Positions 8,349-18,701 of a stretch of 64,000 bases of DNA are shown here, one piece after another. Each line of letters begins with the position of its first letter. The stretch's first letter is position 1. This stretch comes from Phytohabitans suffuscus. Lineage in GTDB: Bacteria; Actinomycetota; Actinomycetes; Mycobacteriales; Micromonosporaceae. The notes beneath the pieces were generated by a model that was not told where the DNA came from, made no database searches, and worked only from the letters and a program-made list of their open reading frames with translations. Location of the stretch: positions 186,001 through 250,000 of the forward strand of contig NZ_AP022871.1 in assembly GCF_011764565.1 (NCBI RefSeq), written 5' to 3'. Position numbers and translations under genes: made by a program.

Positions 8349-9548
8349 TCAGTCGGCGAGCTTCGCGGCCATGGCGTCGATGAGGTACCGCAGCGCCTTG
8401 TGCGGGCGGACCAGCACGGTGATCTCCTCGATCCGCCCGTCCGGATCCCACCGCAGGATGTCCACGCCCTGGATCTCGACGCCATCCAGCACCGCCGCGA
8501 ACTCCAGCACCGCCGAGTCGGCGGCCAGCCACGTGCGCCGGTAGCCGATCGCGTCGCCGAGGACGGCGAGCGCGGCGCCGAGGTAGCGGGTGGTCGCCTC
8601 CCGGCCCCGCTGCGGCGCGTGCACGGCGGGCGACCGGAACTCCACGGACTCCGCCAGGATCGACGTGACCGGGCTCAGGTCGCGGTCGCGCATCATCTGA
8701 TGCCAGCGGCGCACCGGTTCAGGCGCCCCGGTCCGGCCGGGATCAGCCGCCTCCGGTGCGCGCGGTCGCCGGTGGCTGGCGAAGTCGGGAGCCCGCTTGG
8801 CCGCGAACGCCGTGATGCCCTCGACGCCGGACGGGCTGCCCGCCGCCTCCACGATGGCCTCCGCCTCCCGGTCCAGCTGCGTCTCCAGGCCGCGCTCGAA
8901 CGCGCCGCGCAGCAACCGGACCGAGTTGGCCAGGGCGGTGTCCGGTCCCGCCGCCAGCCGGTGCGCCAGCTCGGCGGTGGCCTGGCGCAGCTCGCCGGGC
9001 TCCACCACGTGGCTCAGCAACCCCCAGGCGAGCGCCTCGTCCGCCGGCAGCGTCCGGTTGGTCAGCACGAGCTCGGCCGCGCGGTGGGGTCCGACAAGCC
9101 TCGGCAGGATCCACGAGAGGCCGCTGTCCGGCGAGAGCCCGGCCCCGGTGTACGCCGTCACGAAGCGGGCCGTCCGCTCGGCCAGCACGACGTCGCACGC
9201 CAGGGCGAAACCCAGGCCCGCCCCGGCGCACGCGCCCTGTACCGCCGCGATGACCGGGACCGGCAGCGCGCGCAGCGCGAGCACGGCCCGGTGGGCGGCG
9301 TCCGCCAGCTGGCCCAGGTACTCGCGCGGCTGCGGAGCCGCCGCCATCGCGCGCAGGTCACCGCCGACGCAGAACCGCGCCCCGGCGCCGGTCAGCACGA
9401 CGACCGCCACGCCGGGCAGGGTGGCGACCTGCGTGACGACCTCGTGCAGCGACCGGGCGAGCCCGAGGTCGACCGCGTTCCCCCGCTCGGGCCGGGACAG
9501 CTCGACGGTCGCCACACCGCCGCTCACGTCGAGCCGGACGGCGTTCAC
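8349..9548 (-). CDS. enoyl-CoA hydratase/isomerase fused to a C-terminal NTF2-like domain
   Basis: A 399-residue protein. Residues 1-265 are a crotonase: the GGDLRAM oxyanion segment, GACAGAGLGFALACD, and SPDSGLSWILPRLVG. The last is the PaaG-like form of the active-site loop. One crotonase glutamate is retained in AAELVL, while the residue equivalent to the first glutamate appears to be Tyr, so isomerase or another activity is possible. From about residue 275 a SnoaL/NTF2-like domain follows (RWHQMMRDRDLSPVTSILAE, then VEIQGVDILRWDPDGRIEEI). The usual crotonase ends near 260, so this is a real fusion without an intervening stop. GTG at 9548 overlaps the acyl-CoA dehydrogenase stop. Confidence 0.85.
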   Translation of the reverse strand: MNAVRLDVSGGVATVELSRPERGNAVDLGLARSLHEVVTQVATLPGVAVVVLTGAGARFCVGGDLRAMAAAPQPREYLGQLADAAHRAVLALRALPVPVIAAVQGACAGAGLGFALACDVVLAERTARFVTAYTGAGLSPDSGLSWILPRLVGPHRAAELVLTNRTLPADEALAWGLLSHVVEPGELRQATAELAHRLAAGPDTALANSVRLLRGAFERGLETQLDREAEAIVEAAGSPSGVEGITAFAAKRAPDFASHRRPRAPEAADPGRTGAPEPVRRWHQMMRDRDLSPVTSILAESVEFRSPAVHAPQRGREATTRYLGAALAVLGDAIGYRRTWLAADSAVLEFAAVLDGVEIQGVDILRWDPDGRIEEITVLVRPHKALRYLIDAMAAKLAD

Positions 9549-10701
9549 AGCCCCAGGTCCCGGCCGATGATCTCTTTCATGATCTCCGTGGTGCCACCGT
9601 AGATGGTCTGGATGCGGGCGTCGGCGAACCCGCGGCAGACCGCGTACTCCCGCATGTAGCCGTAGCCGCCGTGCAGTTGCAGGCACCGGTCGGCCACCCG
9701 GACCTGCAGCTCCGAGCACCAGTACTTCGCCTTGGCGGCCCGCACCGGCGTCAGCTCCTTGCGGCTGTGCAGCGCGACGCAGTGGTCGACGAATACCCGG
9801 GCGATGTCGACCTCGGCGTGCAGCTCGGCGAGGAGGAACTTGTTGTGCTGGAAGCTGCCGATCGGTCGCCCGAACGCCTGCCGCTGCGTGACGTACTCCA
9901 TCGTGCGGGCCAGCATCCCTTCGGCGGCGGACACCGCGCTGACCGCCAGCGACAGCCGCTCCTGGGCAGGTTGCGCATCAGGTGGAAGAAGCCCTCGCCC
10001 TCCTCGCCGAGGCGGTTCTCCACCGGCACGCGTACATCCGTGAAGTGCAGCTCGCTGGTGTCCTGGCCGTGCATGCCGAGCTTGTCGAGGTTGCGTCCGC
10101 GCTCGAAACCCGCCATGCCGCGTTCCACCACGAGCAGGGTCAGCCCCCGGTGCCTGTCGGCGGACGTGCGGGCCACGACCACGACGACGTCGGCGTTCTG
10201 CCCGTTGGAGATGAACGTCTTCGACCCGTCCAGGACGTAGTGACCGCCGTCCCGCACGGCCTTGGTCGCGATGCCGGACAGGTCGCTGCCGGCATCCGGC
10301 TCCGTCATCGCGATCGCCCCGACCAGAGAACCGTCGGTGAGGCCGGGCAGCCAGCGCCGCTTCTGTCCGTCGTCGGTCAGGTCGAGCAGGTACGGGCCGA
10401 CCACGTCGTTCTGCAACGCGATCGACAGGCCGGCCGACGCGTAGCCGGACCGGCCGAACTCCTCCCCGACGACCGCGCTGAACCGCCAGTCGTCGACCCC
10501 GGCCCCGCCGTACGCCTCCGGGGTCGCGTGCAGGAGCAGCCCGGCGTCACCGGCCCGGAGGAACAGGCTCCGGTCGACGATCCCGCGCCGCTCCCACTCC
10601 TCGTCGTGGGGTGCGACCTCGGCCTGGATGAACGACCGTACCGTCGACCGGAACTGCTCGTGCTCCTCCTCGTAGAGGGTCCGCGGGACCGTGTCAGTCA
10701 C
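9545..10701 (-). CDS. acyl-CoA dehydrogenase (one-base frameshift)
   Basis: Two adjacent frames together give a 385-residue acyl-CoA dehydrogenase. The N-terminal part runs from GTG at 10701 through AIAMTEPDAGSDLSGI and LDGSKTFISNGQNADV to HLMRNLP. The C-terminal part carries TRQRQAFG-type FAD contacts (MEYVTQRQAFGRPIGSFQ), CLQLHGGYGYMREY and IQTIYGGTTEIMKEIIGRDL. The join needs one extra base at the GGG run 9964-9966, after which the length is divisible by three. The enzyme introduces the alpha-beta double bond of an acyl-CoA, passing electrons to ETF. It sits between an SDR (8-bp overlap) and the crotonase fusion (4-bp overlap), as in a beta-oxidation operon. Confidence 0.88.
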
Positions 10702-11542
10702 CTTCGCCTCCAGGCAGGAACAGGTCGATCCGCAACCGGGACTCGGGCGCGTCGCCGTACCGGTAGGGCGACAGGTCCGTCACGCCGGCGGACGCGAGGA
10801 CCTCGTCGTCGACGTAGCACCGGCCGGTGGCCTCCTGGGCCGGCCGCGACACGATCGCGTGCGCGGCGTCGGCCATGATCTCCGGCCTGCGCGAGACGGC
10901 CATCGCGGCCTCGCCACCGACGATGTTCTGGACCGCGGCGGTCGCGATGGTCGTCCGCGGCCACAGGCAGTTCGCGGCCAGCGGCACGGGGTGGCGCTGG
11001 GCCGCGACCCCGAGCGTGAGCAGGGTCATCGCGTACTTGCTCACCGTGTACGGCGCGTGCGCGCCCAGCCAGTACGGGTCGAGGTTGATCGGTGGTGAGA
11101 GGGTCAGCACGTGCGGGTTGCCCGACCGGTGCAGGTGCGGCAGGGCGGCGCTGGTCATGAGGAAGGTGCCCCGGGCGTTGATGTCCAGCATCAGGTCGTA
11201 GCGCTTGGCCGGCAGCTGCCCGATCGGCGCCAGGGCGATCGCCGAGGCGTTGTTGACGAGGATGTCGATCCCGCCGAACGCCGCAACGGTCTGCTCGACG
11301 GCGCGCTCCACGTCCTCGGCCCGCCGCACGTCCCCGACGATGCCCAGACCCCGCCCGCCCGCGGCCTCGATCTCCCGGACCGCGGTGTGCACGGTGCCCG
11401 GCAGCCGGGGGTCCGGCTGGTCGGTCTTGGCCAGCAGGGCCACGTTGGCGCCGTCCCGCGCCGCGCGGCACGCGATCGCCAGGCCGATCCCCCGGCTTCC
11501 GCCCGACATCAGGACCGTCCGGCCGGCCAGCGGCGCGGTCAT
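10694..11542 (-). CDS. short-chain dehydrogenase, HSDL2-like
   Basis: A 282-residue SDR. The cofactor motif SGGSRGIG is at about residues 14-21, NNAS in ILVNNASAIAL, and YTVSK as the Tyr/Lys motif. The segment LTLSPPINLDPYWLG is characteristic of the hydroxysteroid dehydrogenase-like 2 subgroup, as is a C-terminus that lacks the usual VDGG ending. It probably acts on a hydroxyacyl or hydroxylated lipid intermediate. The ATG at 11542 overlaps the FadB stop and its end overlaps the acyl-CoA dehydrogenase, so it is embedded in the beta-oxidation operon. Confidence 0.85.
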   Translation of the reverse strand: MTAPLAGRTVLMSGGSRGIGLAIACRAARDGANVALLAKTDQPDPRLPGTVHTAVREIEAAGGRGLGIVGDVRRAEDVERAVEQTVAAFGGIDILVNNASAIALAPIGQLPAKRYDLMLDINARGTFLMTSAALPHLHRSGNPHVLTLSPPINLDPYWLGAHAPYTVSKYAMTLLTLGVAAQRHPVPLAANCLWPRTTIATAAVQNIVGGEAAMAVSRRPEIMADAAHAIVSRPAQEATGRCYVDDEVLASAGVTDLSPYRYGDAPESRLRIDLFLPGGEGD

Positions 11543-13698
11543 CGGAACAGCTCCCCCGCCTGCGCGCGGGCGACGAGCGAGGGTGGCGGGGTGAACCGCT
11601 CGCCGTACCTGCCCGCCAGCTCGCGGGCCCGGGCGACGAACCCGGCCGGCCCGCCCTCGTACTGGTTCACGTACTGCAGGACGCCACCGGTCCACACCGG
11701 AAAGCCGATGCCCAGGATCGACCCGACGTTGGCGTCCGCGACCGACCGGAGCACGCCGGAGTCGAGGCAGCGGACGGCGTCCAGCGCCTCGGCGAACAGC
11801 ATCCGCTCGCGCATGTCGACAAGCGGTATGCCGGTGTTCCGCCCGCCGAAGGCGTCCCGCAGGCCGGGCCACAGACCCGCCTTGCGCCCGTCCTGGTACT
11901 CGTAGAAGCCGGCCCCGCTGGAGCGCCCCCGCCGGCCGAACTCGTCCACCATCCGGTCGAGCACCGCCCACCCCGGGTGGACCGGGGTTTCGACACCCGA
12001 CGCCCGGTAGCCGGCCCGGGTCTGCTCCCGGATCGTCCTGGCCAGGGTGAGGGTCAGCTCGTCCACGAGCGCCAGCGCGCCCACCGGGTAGCCGGCCTGC
12101 GTGGCGGCCTGCTCCACCGAGGCGGCGGGCACGCCGTCGCCGACGAGGGCGATCGCCTCGTTGACGAACTCGAGGATGACCCGGCTGGTGAAGAAGCCGC
12201 GGCTGTCGTTGACGACGATCGGCGTCTTGCCGATCTGCCGGGCGATGTCGACCGCCTTGGCCAGCGTCTGGTCGCTGGTCTTCTCCCCGACCACGATTTC
12301 GAGCAGCTGCATCCGGTCGACCGGCGAGAAGAAGTGCAGCCCGATGAAGCCGCCGGGGTCGCGCACCGAGCCGGCCAGGTCGGTGATCGGCAGGGTCGAG
12401 GTGTTCGACGCCACGACCGCGTCGCCCGCGAGGTGGGGCAGCACCTCGGCGATGACCCGCTTCTTGAGCGCGGGATCCTCGAACACCGCCTCGATGACGA
12501 GGTCGGCGCCCCGCGCGTCCGCGATGTCGGCGGTCGGCGTGATCCGGGCCAGGACGGCCGTACGCTGCTCGGGCGTCGTCCGCCCCGCCGCGACGGCCTT
12601 GTCCAGCAGGCGCTCGCTGTAGCTCTTGCCTCGTGCCGCCGCCTCGACGCTCACGTCCTTGAGGACGACGTCCAGACCGGCCTTGGCGCTGACGTAGGCG
12701 ATGCCGGCGCCCATCATCCCGGCGCCGAGCACGACGACCTTGCCGGCGGTGTGCGGCGGGTACCCGGCGGGCCGGCTCGCCCCCCGCTTGATCGCCTGCA
12801 GGTCGAAGAACATCGCCTGGATGATGTTCGCGGAGACCTGGCCGCAGATGAGGTCGGCGCAGTACCGCGACTCGATGACCTGGGCGTTGTCGAAGTCGAC
12901 CTGAGCGCCCTCGACAGCGGCGGACAGCAGGCTCTGCGCCGCCTCGTTGGGCGCGCCCTGCGCCTTCTTGCGCAGCAGCGCCGGCAGGGTCGGCAGCGTC
13001 GCCCACAGCGCCGGCGAGGACGGCGTCCCGCCCGGGAGCCGGTAGCCGGGGCGGTCCCACGGCTGCCGCGCGTCCGGGTTGGCGGCGATCCAGCGCCGGG
13101 CGGCGGCGAGCATCGCCTCCCGGCCGGTGGCCAGCTCGTCCACCAGCCCCTGCTCCAGTGCCTCGGCCGCGCCGAACTGCCGTCCACTGAGGAGGATCCT
13201 CTCCAGCGCGACCTGTAGCCCGAACATCCGGACCGCCCGCGTGGTGCCTCCGCCGCCGGGCAGGAGGCCGAGGGTCACCTCGGGCAGCCCCACCTTGACC
13301 GCCCGGGAGTCGAGGGCGACCCGGTGGTGGCAGGCGAGCGCGATCTCGTAGCCGCCGCCCAGCGCGGCGCCGTTGATGGCCGCCACCACGGGCCGGCCGA
13401 GCAGCTCCAGGCGGCGCAGCGCGGCCTTGACGCCGTCGAGCATCGCGCGCACGGCGGGCCGGTCGTCCTCGGTGGTCCGCATCATGAGGCCGAGGTCGCC
13501 GCCGGCGAAGAACGTCTCCTTCGCCGACGTCACGATGACCCCGGCGATGCCGTCGCGCGCGGCTTCGAGGCGGTCGAGCAGTCGCGGGAGCTGCTCGACG
13601 AAGCGATCCGTCATGGTGTTGGCCGACTGTGCCGGGTCGTCCATCGTGACGGTCACGATGCCGCCGGCGTCCTGGCTCCAGCTGAAGATGTCTGTCAT
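11539..13698 (-). CDS. fadB: FadB-type 3-hydroxyacyl-CoA dehydrogenase / enoyl-CoA hydratase
   Basis: A 719-residue bifunctional enzyme. The N-terminal crotonase part (about residues 1-290) has FFAGGDLGLM, GAALGGGYEIALACHH and KVGLPEVTLGLLPGGGGTTR with both catalytic glutamate positions plausible. From about residue 315 the NAD-binding KVVVLGAGMMGAGIAYVSAKAG starts the hydroxyacyl-CoA dehydrogenase. Its active-site His lies in GLHFFSPVDRMQLLEIV, and dehydrogenase C-terminal domains follow. It hydrates enoyl-CoA and oxidises the L-3-hydroxy product. It pairs with the thiolase 39 bp upstream. The start ATG at 13698 follows GGAAG. Confidence 0.95.
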   Translation of the reverse strand: MTDIFSWSQDAGGIVTVTMDDPAQSANTMTDRFVEQLPRLLDRLEAARDGIAGVIVTSAKETFFAGGDLGLMMRTTEDDRPAVRAMLDGVKAALRRLELLGRPVVAAINGAALGGGYEIALACHHRVALDSRAVKVGLPEVTLGLLPGGGGTTRAVRMFGLQVALERILLSGRQFGAAEALEQGLVDELATGREAMLAAARRWIAANPDARQPWDRPGYRLPGGTPSSPALWATLPTLPALLRKKAQGAPNEAAQSLLSAAVEGAQVDFDNAQVIESRYCADLICGQVSANIIQAMFFDLQAIKRGASRPAGYPPHTAGKVVVLGAGMMGAGIAYVSAKAGLDVVLKDVSVEAAARGKSYSERLLDKAVAAGRTTPEQRTAVLARITPTADIADARGADLVIEAVFEDPALKKRVIAEVLPHLAGDAVVASNTSTLPITDLAGSVRDPGGFIGLHFFSPVDRMQLLEIVVGEKTSDQTLAKAVDIARQIGKTPIVVNDSRGFFTSRVILEFVNEAIALVGDGVPAASVEQAATQAGYPVGALALVDELTLTLARTIREQTRAGYRASGVETPVHPGWAVLDRMVDEFGRRGRSSGAGFYEYQDGRKAGLWPGLRDAFGGRNTGIPLVDMRERMLFAEALDAVRCLDSGVLRSVADANVGSILGIGFPVWTGGVLQYVNQYEGGPAGFVARARELAGRYGERFTPPPSLVARAQAGELFR

Positions 13699-13737
13699 GT
13701 GTGGGCTTCCTTCCCCGCGTCGACCGCTGTCGACCGG

Positions 13738-14967
<1,230 letters not shown>

Positions 14968-15063
14968 GTCTGCTCCTCGATCGTAGGCACCGCCGACCCT
15001 ACCTTGTTAATATTCACTAGGCAACTCGGTGTAAGCTTGGGCGGCATCGAAAGGAGGCGAGCC
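14968..15063. promoter_or_regulatory. divergent promoter region between thiolase operon and double-TetR gene
   Basis: An AT-rich core around 15004-15020 reads TTGTTAATATTCACTAGGC in otherwise GC-rich DNA. It contains a possible -10 (TAATAT) and a TTAA-x4-CACTA string reminiscent of, but spaced differently from, the elements at 1673 and 8298. A near-perfect ribosome site AAAGGAGG precedes the GTG at 15064. Autoregulation by the TetR protein is expected but unproven. Confidence 0.5.
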
Positions 15064-16242
15064 GTGTCGCGACCCAGAAAGGCGCTCAGCTCGGCCGAGC
15101 GCCGGCGCCAGCTGGCCGACCTGGCCGCCAGCCACTTCCACCGCCGGGGCTTCCACCAGGTCTCCCTCGCCGGCATCGCCTCGTCGGCCGGGCTCACCGC
15201 CCCCGCCATCTACCGCCACTTCGAAAACAAGCAGGCCCTGCTCGCGGCATCCATCGACCGCGGCCTCGACATCGTCGAGACGGCCTGGACCGCGCGGGCG
15301 CACACGTCGCTGACCGACGCCCTGGCCGACCTCGCCGCCGCCGCCGAGCAGCGCCGCGACCTCTGGATACTGCTGCAGCGCGAGATGCGCCATCTCGACG
15401 AGCACCAGCGCAAGCCGCTCGAGGCGCGCTTCAGCGCCTTCGCCGCGAGCGTCCGGCGGCGCGTCGGCGAGGCCCGCCCGGAGTGCGACCCCGGCCAGGT
15501 CGCGGTCCTGACCACCGCGATCCTGGCCGTGCTGTCCAGCCCTTCGGTGTATTCGATGCCCGGTCACACGGCCGAGCGCGCACGCCTGCTCGGCCACGTC
15601 GCCGCCGCGGTGTCCGCCACCGGCCTGCCCCACGCCGGCACCGACCGGCTCGGCGGCACATCGCTCACGCCCGCCCGGACGCCGGCGGGCGAAGCGAGCC
15701 GGCGCACGGCCCTGCTCGACACCGCGATAGAGCTTTTCCACGACCACGGCTACGCGGCGGTGAGTCTCGACGACATCGGAGCCGCCGTGGGCATGGCCGG
15801 TCCGAGCATCTACCACCACTTCCCCACCAAGAGCGACCTGCTGGTGCACGCGTTCACGCGCGCGACCGAGCAGCTGCCCGCCGGAGGACGCAGGACCCTC
15901 GACGAGCTCGTCGACCAGTACATCGACCTGGGCGTACGGGAAAGGCTCGTCTTCGGCGTCTACGTCCTGGAGGCGATCAACCTCCCGCCGGACCCGGCAC
16001 GGCACATCAGGGCCTCGCTGGACGCGCACGTGACCGACTGGTGCCGGGCCTTGTCGGCCCAGCGGCCCGAGCTCGGCGACACCGACACGCTCATGCTCGT
16101 GCACGCCGCCCGCGCGGTCGTGCACGACGTCGTGCGCGTGGGACACCTGCACGAACGACCCACCGTCTCGCTCGACCTGCGCGGCCTCGTGAGCGTGGTA
16201 CTCCACGCGCCTCTGCCCGCGCGGAGCCGCCCCGGTGGCTGA
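15064..16242 (+). CDS. tandem double TetR/AcrR-family regulator
   Basis: A 392-residue protein made of two complete TetR units. The first DNA-binding domain (about residues 10-60) has HRRGFHQVSLAGIASSAGL followed by APAIYRHFENKQALL. The second (about residues 215-265) has FHDHGYAAVSLDDIGAAVGM and GPSIYHHFPTKSDLL. Each is followed by its own helical ligand-binding region. Ordinary TetR proteins are about 200 residues. Two DNA-binding heads in one chain could mimic a dimer or bridge operators. GTG start with an AAAGGAGG ribosome site. It is divergent from the thiolase operon, so it most likely represses the 1-15 kb catabolic genes in response to an acyl-CoA or substrate. Confidence 0.9.
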   Translation: MSRPRKALSSAERRRQLADLAASHFHRRGFHQVSLAGIASSAGLTAPAIYRHFENKQALLAASIDRGLDIVETAWTARAHTSLTDALADLAAAAEQRRDLWILLQREMRHLDEHQRKPLEARFSAFAASVRRRVGEARPECDPGQVAVLTTAILAVLSSPSVYSMPGHTAERARLLGHVAAAVSATGLPHAGTDRLGGTSLTPARTPAGEASRRTALLDTAIELFHDHGYAAVSLDDIGAAVGMAGPSIYHHFPTKSDLLVHAFTRATEQLPAGGRRTLDELVDQYIDLGVRERLVFGVYVLEAINLPPDPARHIRASLDAHVTDWCRALSAQRPELGDTDTLMLVHAARAVVHDVVRVGHLHERPTVSLDLRGLVSVVLHAPLPARSRPGG

Positions 16243-16275
16243 CCCGCGAGGACGATCGGGCCGGCGGCGGCGTCT

Positions 16276-16896
16276 TCAGTGCCGGCTGGCGGCGCGGCGG
16301 GCGACGTAGCGGCGGATCTTGGCGGCGGTGCCGCAGTCTTCCATGCTGCACCAGCGGCGGCTGCGGTTCTTGCTCTCGTCGACGAAGACGAACCGGCAGC
16401 CCGAGCACGTCTTGATCCGCTCCAGCGGGCCGGTCGTCAGCAGCTCGGCGGCGGCGTGCACGACGGGCCACAGTGGACGCCCCAGATCCTGGTGACCGGT
16501 CCAGCGCCATCGGTAGTGGCCGTCGCCGAGGACGAGCTGGGCGTGGGCGAGCGCCTCGGCTGTGTCGCCACTCAACCGCGCCAGCTGCCGGCCGGACGGT
16601 CGACCACCCGTGGCGACCGTCCGGAACAGCGCGTCGAGGTGGTCCCGCACGCCCAGGGCGCGCTGGAAAAGGTCGCGGGCGTCGTCGGGTCGCGCGCGTG
16701 CCTGCCGGCGCAGCCTCGCGGCCTCCGGCTCGGTGACCACGCCGGCATGGCGGGCCCACGCCACGAGGTCGTCGTAGCGGTGGAGGACATCGTCGTCGGG
16801 CGGGCCCGCGGGTGGGCCACTGCGGGTGTTGACGTAGTCGAGCGCCAGGCTGCCTCCGACGATCCGCATCCGGCCGACGTCGTTCACTGTTTCCAT
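16276..16896 (-). CDS. CGNR zinc-finger/ABATE-domain transcriptional regulator
   Basis: A 206-residue protein. The N-terminal ABATE-like region (MRIVGGSLALDYVNTRSG) is followed by a C-terminal CGNR zinc finger: Cys164-x2-Cys167 in KTCSGCRFVF, then DESKNRSRRWCSMEDCG with Cys183-x4-Cys188. Basic residues follow (KIRRYVARR). These proteins are DNA-binding regulators of sugar or stress genes. The ATG at 16896 is the best start, although its ribosome site is weak; GTG at 16881 is an alternative. It is divergent from the GH43 gene and likely controls it. It converges with the double-TetR gene, leaving only a 33-bp gap. Confidence 0.85.
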   Translation of the reverse strand: METVNDVGRMRIVGGSLALDYVNTRSGPPAGPPDDDVLHRYDDLVAWARHAGVVTEPEAARLRRQARARPDDARDLFQRALGVRDHLDALFRTVATGGRPSGRQLARLSGDTAEALAHAQLVLGDGHYRWRWTGHQDLGRPLWPVVHAAAELLTTGPLERIKTCSGCRFVFVDESKNRSRRWCSMEDCGTAAKIRRYVARRAASRH

Positions 16897-16992
16897 CAAA
16901 CAGCACTTTACCAGTTGCGCCGACCGGGCCGCCCTCGCTAGCGTTACCTCCATAAAGCATTTCACCGGAAACTGGGCATTGTGGAGGGCGGC
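16897..16992. promoter_or_regulatory. divergent CGNR / GH43 promoter region with mirrored half-sites
   Basis: On the minus strand TAAAGTGCTGTTT (16898-16910) is followed downstream by TGATGGAAAC. On the plus strand TAAAGCATTT (16953-16962) is followed by CACCGGAAAC. Similar TAAAG...TTT...GGAAAC strings therefore point outward towards each gene, as expected if one regulator binds both promoters. The similarity is partial. Confidence 0.35.
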
Positions 16993-18678
16993 ATGACATC
17001 GACGGCTGAAGCCGAGGCCGGTCCGGGCACGGTCGGGCTGATCCACAACCCGGTGCTGCCGGGCTTCAACCCGGACCCCTGCATCCTGCGGGTCGGTCCC
17101 GACTACTACATCGCGACGTCGACCTTCGAGTGGTACCCCGGGGTCCGCGTGCACCACTCGACGGACCTGGTGCACTGGCGACCGCTGGGCGGCATCCTCA
17201 CCGAGCGGCGCCTGCTCGACCTCACCGGCGCCGCGGACTCGGCCGGCGTCTGGGCGCCGGATCTGTCCTACGTGGACGGCGTGTTCCACCTTGTGTACAC
17301 CGACGTGGCCAGCTTCGACGGAGGGTACTGGGACTCCCAGAACTATCTCGTCACCGCCACCGACCTGGCCGGCCCATGGTCCGACCCGATCGCGTTGCAC
17401 GCCCGCGGCTTCGACCCGTCCCTGTTCCACGACGCGGACGGCACAAGCTGGCTGCTGTCCATGACGGCGGACTGGCGCCCCGGACGCAACCGGTTCGCCG
17501 GCATCCAGATCCAGCGGTACGACCGCGCGGCGCGCGAGCTGGCCGGCCCCGATCGGCTCATCTTCACCGGGACCTCGGCCGGTCTGACCGAGGCCCCGCG
17601 CCTGTATCGCAAGGACGGCTGGTACTACCTGCTCACCGCCGAGGGCGGCACCAGCTGGCCGCACCAGGTGACCGTGGCCCGATCCCGCACCCTGCTCGGC
17701 CCCTACGAGACCGCTCCGCACGGCCCGTTGCTGAGCTCGGCCGGACACCCGGACCTGGTGCTGCAGAAGGCCGGGCACGGCAGCCTCGTGTCCACACCCG
17801 ACGGACAGTGGTACCTGGCCCACCTGGTCGCCCGCCCGTACGCCCCGCTCGGCCCGTGCGTACTCGGCCGGGAGACGGCGATCCAGCGGGTCACCTGGGA
17901 CCCGAGCGGTTGGCCGCGCATCGACGGCGCCATCGCGGCCGAGACGGTGCCGCCACCGCGCCCGGTGCCGGTGGTCACGGACCGCCCCGACCCGCGCACC
18001 GACCACGACGACTTCGACCTGCCCGCGCTCCGGCCCGACTGGTCCACGCTGCGCCGCCCGGCCACACCCGACTGGCTACAGCTCACCGCCAGAGCATCAC
18101 ACCTGCGCGTCTACGGTGGACAGTCGCCGGTCGGGCGGCAGCGCCCCAGCCTGGTCGCCCGCCGGGCCACCGCCAAGCACTGCGTGCTCGAAGCCACCAT
18201 GGAATTCCACCCCCGCACCTTCCGGCAGCTGGCCGGGGTCACCGCCTACTACAACACCCGCAACTGGCACTACGCCTACCTGACCCTCGACGACCACGGC
18301 CGGCGGATGCTCGAAGTGATGTCCTGCGACACCGGCCGACGCACCCAGCACACCCACTGCCGCGTCGACGCCACCGGCATCGACCGGATCCGCCTGCGCG
18401 TCCACCTCGACGGACCCACCGTCAGGTTCGCCTACGCGTTCGAAACCCGGCGACTACCCGCCGGCGCGGACCCCGACTGGCGCCGGCTACCCGCCGACCT
18501 CGACGCCACCATCCTCTCCGACGAGCACGCGGCGCGCAGGTCCGGCGACGAGCCGGACGAGCCGGAAGCCTGGGGTTTCACCGGCGCCTTCGTCGGCCTG
18601 TGGGTCCAGGACCTCGGCGCCGACGGCGCGTTCGCCGACTTCGACTCGGCGACCTACAGGATCGTCCAGCCCGGCTGA
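16993..18678 (+). CDS. glycoside hydrolase family 43 (beta-xylosidase / arabinofuranosidase type)
   Basis: A 561-residue protein without a signal peptide, so probably cytoplasmic. The N-terminal five-bladed propeller shows the GH43 triad: Asp28 in GFNPDPCIL (general base), Asp141 in FDPSLFHD and Glu200 in LTEAPRLYRKDGWYY (general acid). From about residue 330 a concanavalin-like C-terminal beta-sandwich follows (YNTRNWHYAYLTLDDHGRR). This two-domain build is typical of intracellular beta-xylosidases that finish xylo-oligosaccharides. The ATG at 16993 has GGAGGG nine bases upstream and is preferred to GTG at 16981. No transporter is next to it. Confidence 0.9.
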   Translation: MTSTAEAEAGPGTVGLIHNPVLPGFNPDPCILRVGPDYYIATSTFEWYPGVRVHHSTDLVHWRPLGGILTERRLLDLTGAADSAGVWAPDLSYVDGVFHLVYTDVASFDGGYWDSQNYLVTATDLAGPWSDPIALHARGFDPSLFHDADGTSWLLSMTADWRPGRNRFAGIQIQRYDRAARELAGPDRLIFTGTSAGLTEAPRLYRKDGWYYLLTAEGGTSWPHQVTVARSRTLLGPYETAPHGPLLSSAGHPDLVLQKAGHGSLVSTPDGQWYLAHLVARPYAPLGPCVLGRETAIQRVTWDPSGWPRIDGAIAAETVPPPRPVPVVTDRPDPRTDHDDFDLPALRPDWSTLRRPATPDWLQLTARASHLRVYGGQSPVGRQRPSLVARRATAKHCVLEATMEFHPRTFRQLAGVTAYYNTRNWHYAYLTLDDHGRRMLEVMSCDTGRRTQHTHCRVDATGIDRIRLRVHLDGPTVRFAYAFETRRLPAGADPDWRRLPADLDATILSDEHAARRSGDEPDEPEAWGFTGAFVGLWVQDLGADGAFADFDSATYRIVQPG

Positions 18679-18701
18679 CCGCCTGCCCTCACGGTGCCGC
18701 G

